Shown here one piece after another: positions 23,191 to 23,848 of a stretch of 23,848 nucleotides of DNA (its first letter is position 1; each line of letters opens with the position of its first letter). The DNA is taken from assembly GCA_964416365.1 (NCBI GenBank), contig CAYQDO010000013.1:1-23848 (forward strand), given 5' to 3'. Source of the stretch: DUUS01 sp964416365 (GTDB taxonomy: Bacteria; Bacillota_I; Bacilli_A; RF39; UBA660). The notes below the pieces were generated by a model. The model did not search any database. It saw nothing but the letters and a program-made list of their open reading frames with translations, and was not told the origin of the DNA. The translations under genes and the position numbers were made by a program.

Positions 23191-23848
23191 ATGGAATATT
23201 TAATAGTAGGTTTGTTAGTAGTTAGTATTATTTTATTAATTGTTCTTTTAGTAAGAAGGAATAATAATGAGGAAATTACTTTAAGACTAGGAAAGTTTGA
23301 AACCGATCTTACTAAAGAAATGGGAGAATTTAAATTTTCTTTTAGTAAATCTCTTGGGCAAGATTTCAAAGAATTGAATGAAACTATTGAAAAAAGATTG
23401 AACTATATTAATGATAAAGTCAATGAAAGATTAGATGCTAATTTTGAAAAAACTAATAAAACCTTTGCTTCAATTTTGGAAAGAATCAGTAAGATTGATG
23501 AAGCTCAAAAGAAAATTGATGGACTTTCTAATGATATAATCAGTTTACAATCTGTCTTAACCGATAAAAAAACAAGAGGTATCTTTGGCGAGACTAATCT
23601 GCAATATATTTTAGAAAGTATCTTTGGAAAAAATGATATGATTTATCGTATGCAATATCAGTTATCTAATAAATATATTGCTGATGCCATTTTATTTGCT
23701 CCCAAACCTTTAGGGACTATTGCTATTGATTCTAAATTCCCTTTAGAACATTATCAAATAATGACTAACATTAAATTGGATAAGACAACAAGAGATGGAG
23801 CTACTAAACTATTTAAAGCAGATGTTAAAAAGCATATTGACGCCATTA
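23191..23848 (+). CDS. rmuC: RmuC family protein, 3' end beyond the window
   Basis: The first 219 codons are present and the gene runs off the right edge. An N-terminal helix (about 2-22) anchors it, a coiled coil occupies about 25-125, and the RmuC core follows: KTRGIFGETNLQYILESIF, then YIADAILFAPKPLGTIAIDS, KFPLEHYQ. The motifs GxxGE and D-A-x-L are typical. RmuC is a DNA recombination and maintenance protein with a predicted nuclease-like fold. It is a common housekeeping gene, so the right flank of the window looks chromosomal. The TAGGTG before the ATG is a weak ribosome site. Confidence 0.9.
   Translation, partial: MEYLIVGLLVVSIILLIVLLVRRNNNEEITLRLGKFETDLTKEMGEFKFSFSKSLGQDFKELNETIEKRLNYINDKVNERLDANFEKTNKTFASILERISKIDEAQKKIDGLSNDIISLQSVLTDKKTRGIFGETNLQYILESIFGKNDMIYRMQYQLSNKYIADAILFAPKPLGTIAIDSKFPLEHYQIMTNIKLDKTTRDGATKLFKADVKKHIDAI

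Overview
The window is AT-rich (about 30% GC by eye) with strong AGGAGG-type ribosome binding sites, the standard genetic code (Trp is UGG; UGA neither interrupts nor ends a called gene), and all 23 genes on the + strand. InlB-type repeats, cadherin-like beta-sandwich domains, an NPKTG sortase-like tail, PrgI/VirB4/VirD4 proteins of Gram-positive type and the base composition point to a low-GC Bacillota, probably an uncultured gut lineage near RF39, Erysipelotrichales or the Mollicutes. The taxonomic placement is inference.

Layout. (1) 1-6135 encodes surface proteins: a terminator from an upstream gene, a promoter, a 1128-aa membrane-anchored adhesin, a Cys-rich protein with an NPKTG tail, a second Cys-rich/cadherin-like membrane protein, and a VirB2-like two-helix protein carrying a Cys-rich ectodomain. 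(2) 6145-7971 has its own promoter and holds two small pilin-like proteins (Flp/TadE style) and a CpaE/TadZ-like protein with a degenerate P-loop. (3) 7980-8441 is a one-gene unit, with promoter and terminator, for a VirB2-like subunit. (4) 8475-22308 is a long operon bounded by an extended -10 promoter and a terminator. It encodes in order a third VirB2-like subunit, a VirB6-like channel protein, an orphan cytosolic protein, PrgI/VirB3, VirB4 split into two genes, an M23+GH24 wall hydrolase, two VirB8/TcpC-like proteins, a membrane protein fusing SGNH and NlpC/P60 domains, a lipoprotein, and a VirD4 coupling ATPase. (5) 22328-23848 is probably ordinary chromosome: a mini-rhodanese-like protein, a VTT/TVP38-type membrane protein and the 5' part of rmuC.

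Together the genes look like a complete Gram-positive type IV secretion apparatus (ATPases, inner-membrane channel, pilin-like subunits, wall-cutting enzymes, VirB8-like scaffold) combined with Tad-pilus-like small proteins and large surface adhesins. No relaxase, integrase, replication gene, att site or tRNA is seen, and the right flank is housekeeping. A chromosomally fixed contact, adhesion or protein-secretion machine is therefore at least as likely as a conjugative element, although the left boundary is outside the window.

No stretch over 300 bases lacks a gene. The longest gaps (1-149 and 8413-8543) hold terminators and promoters. I see no CRISPR array, tRNA, rRNA or insertion sequence.
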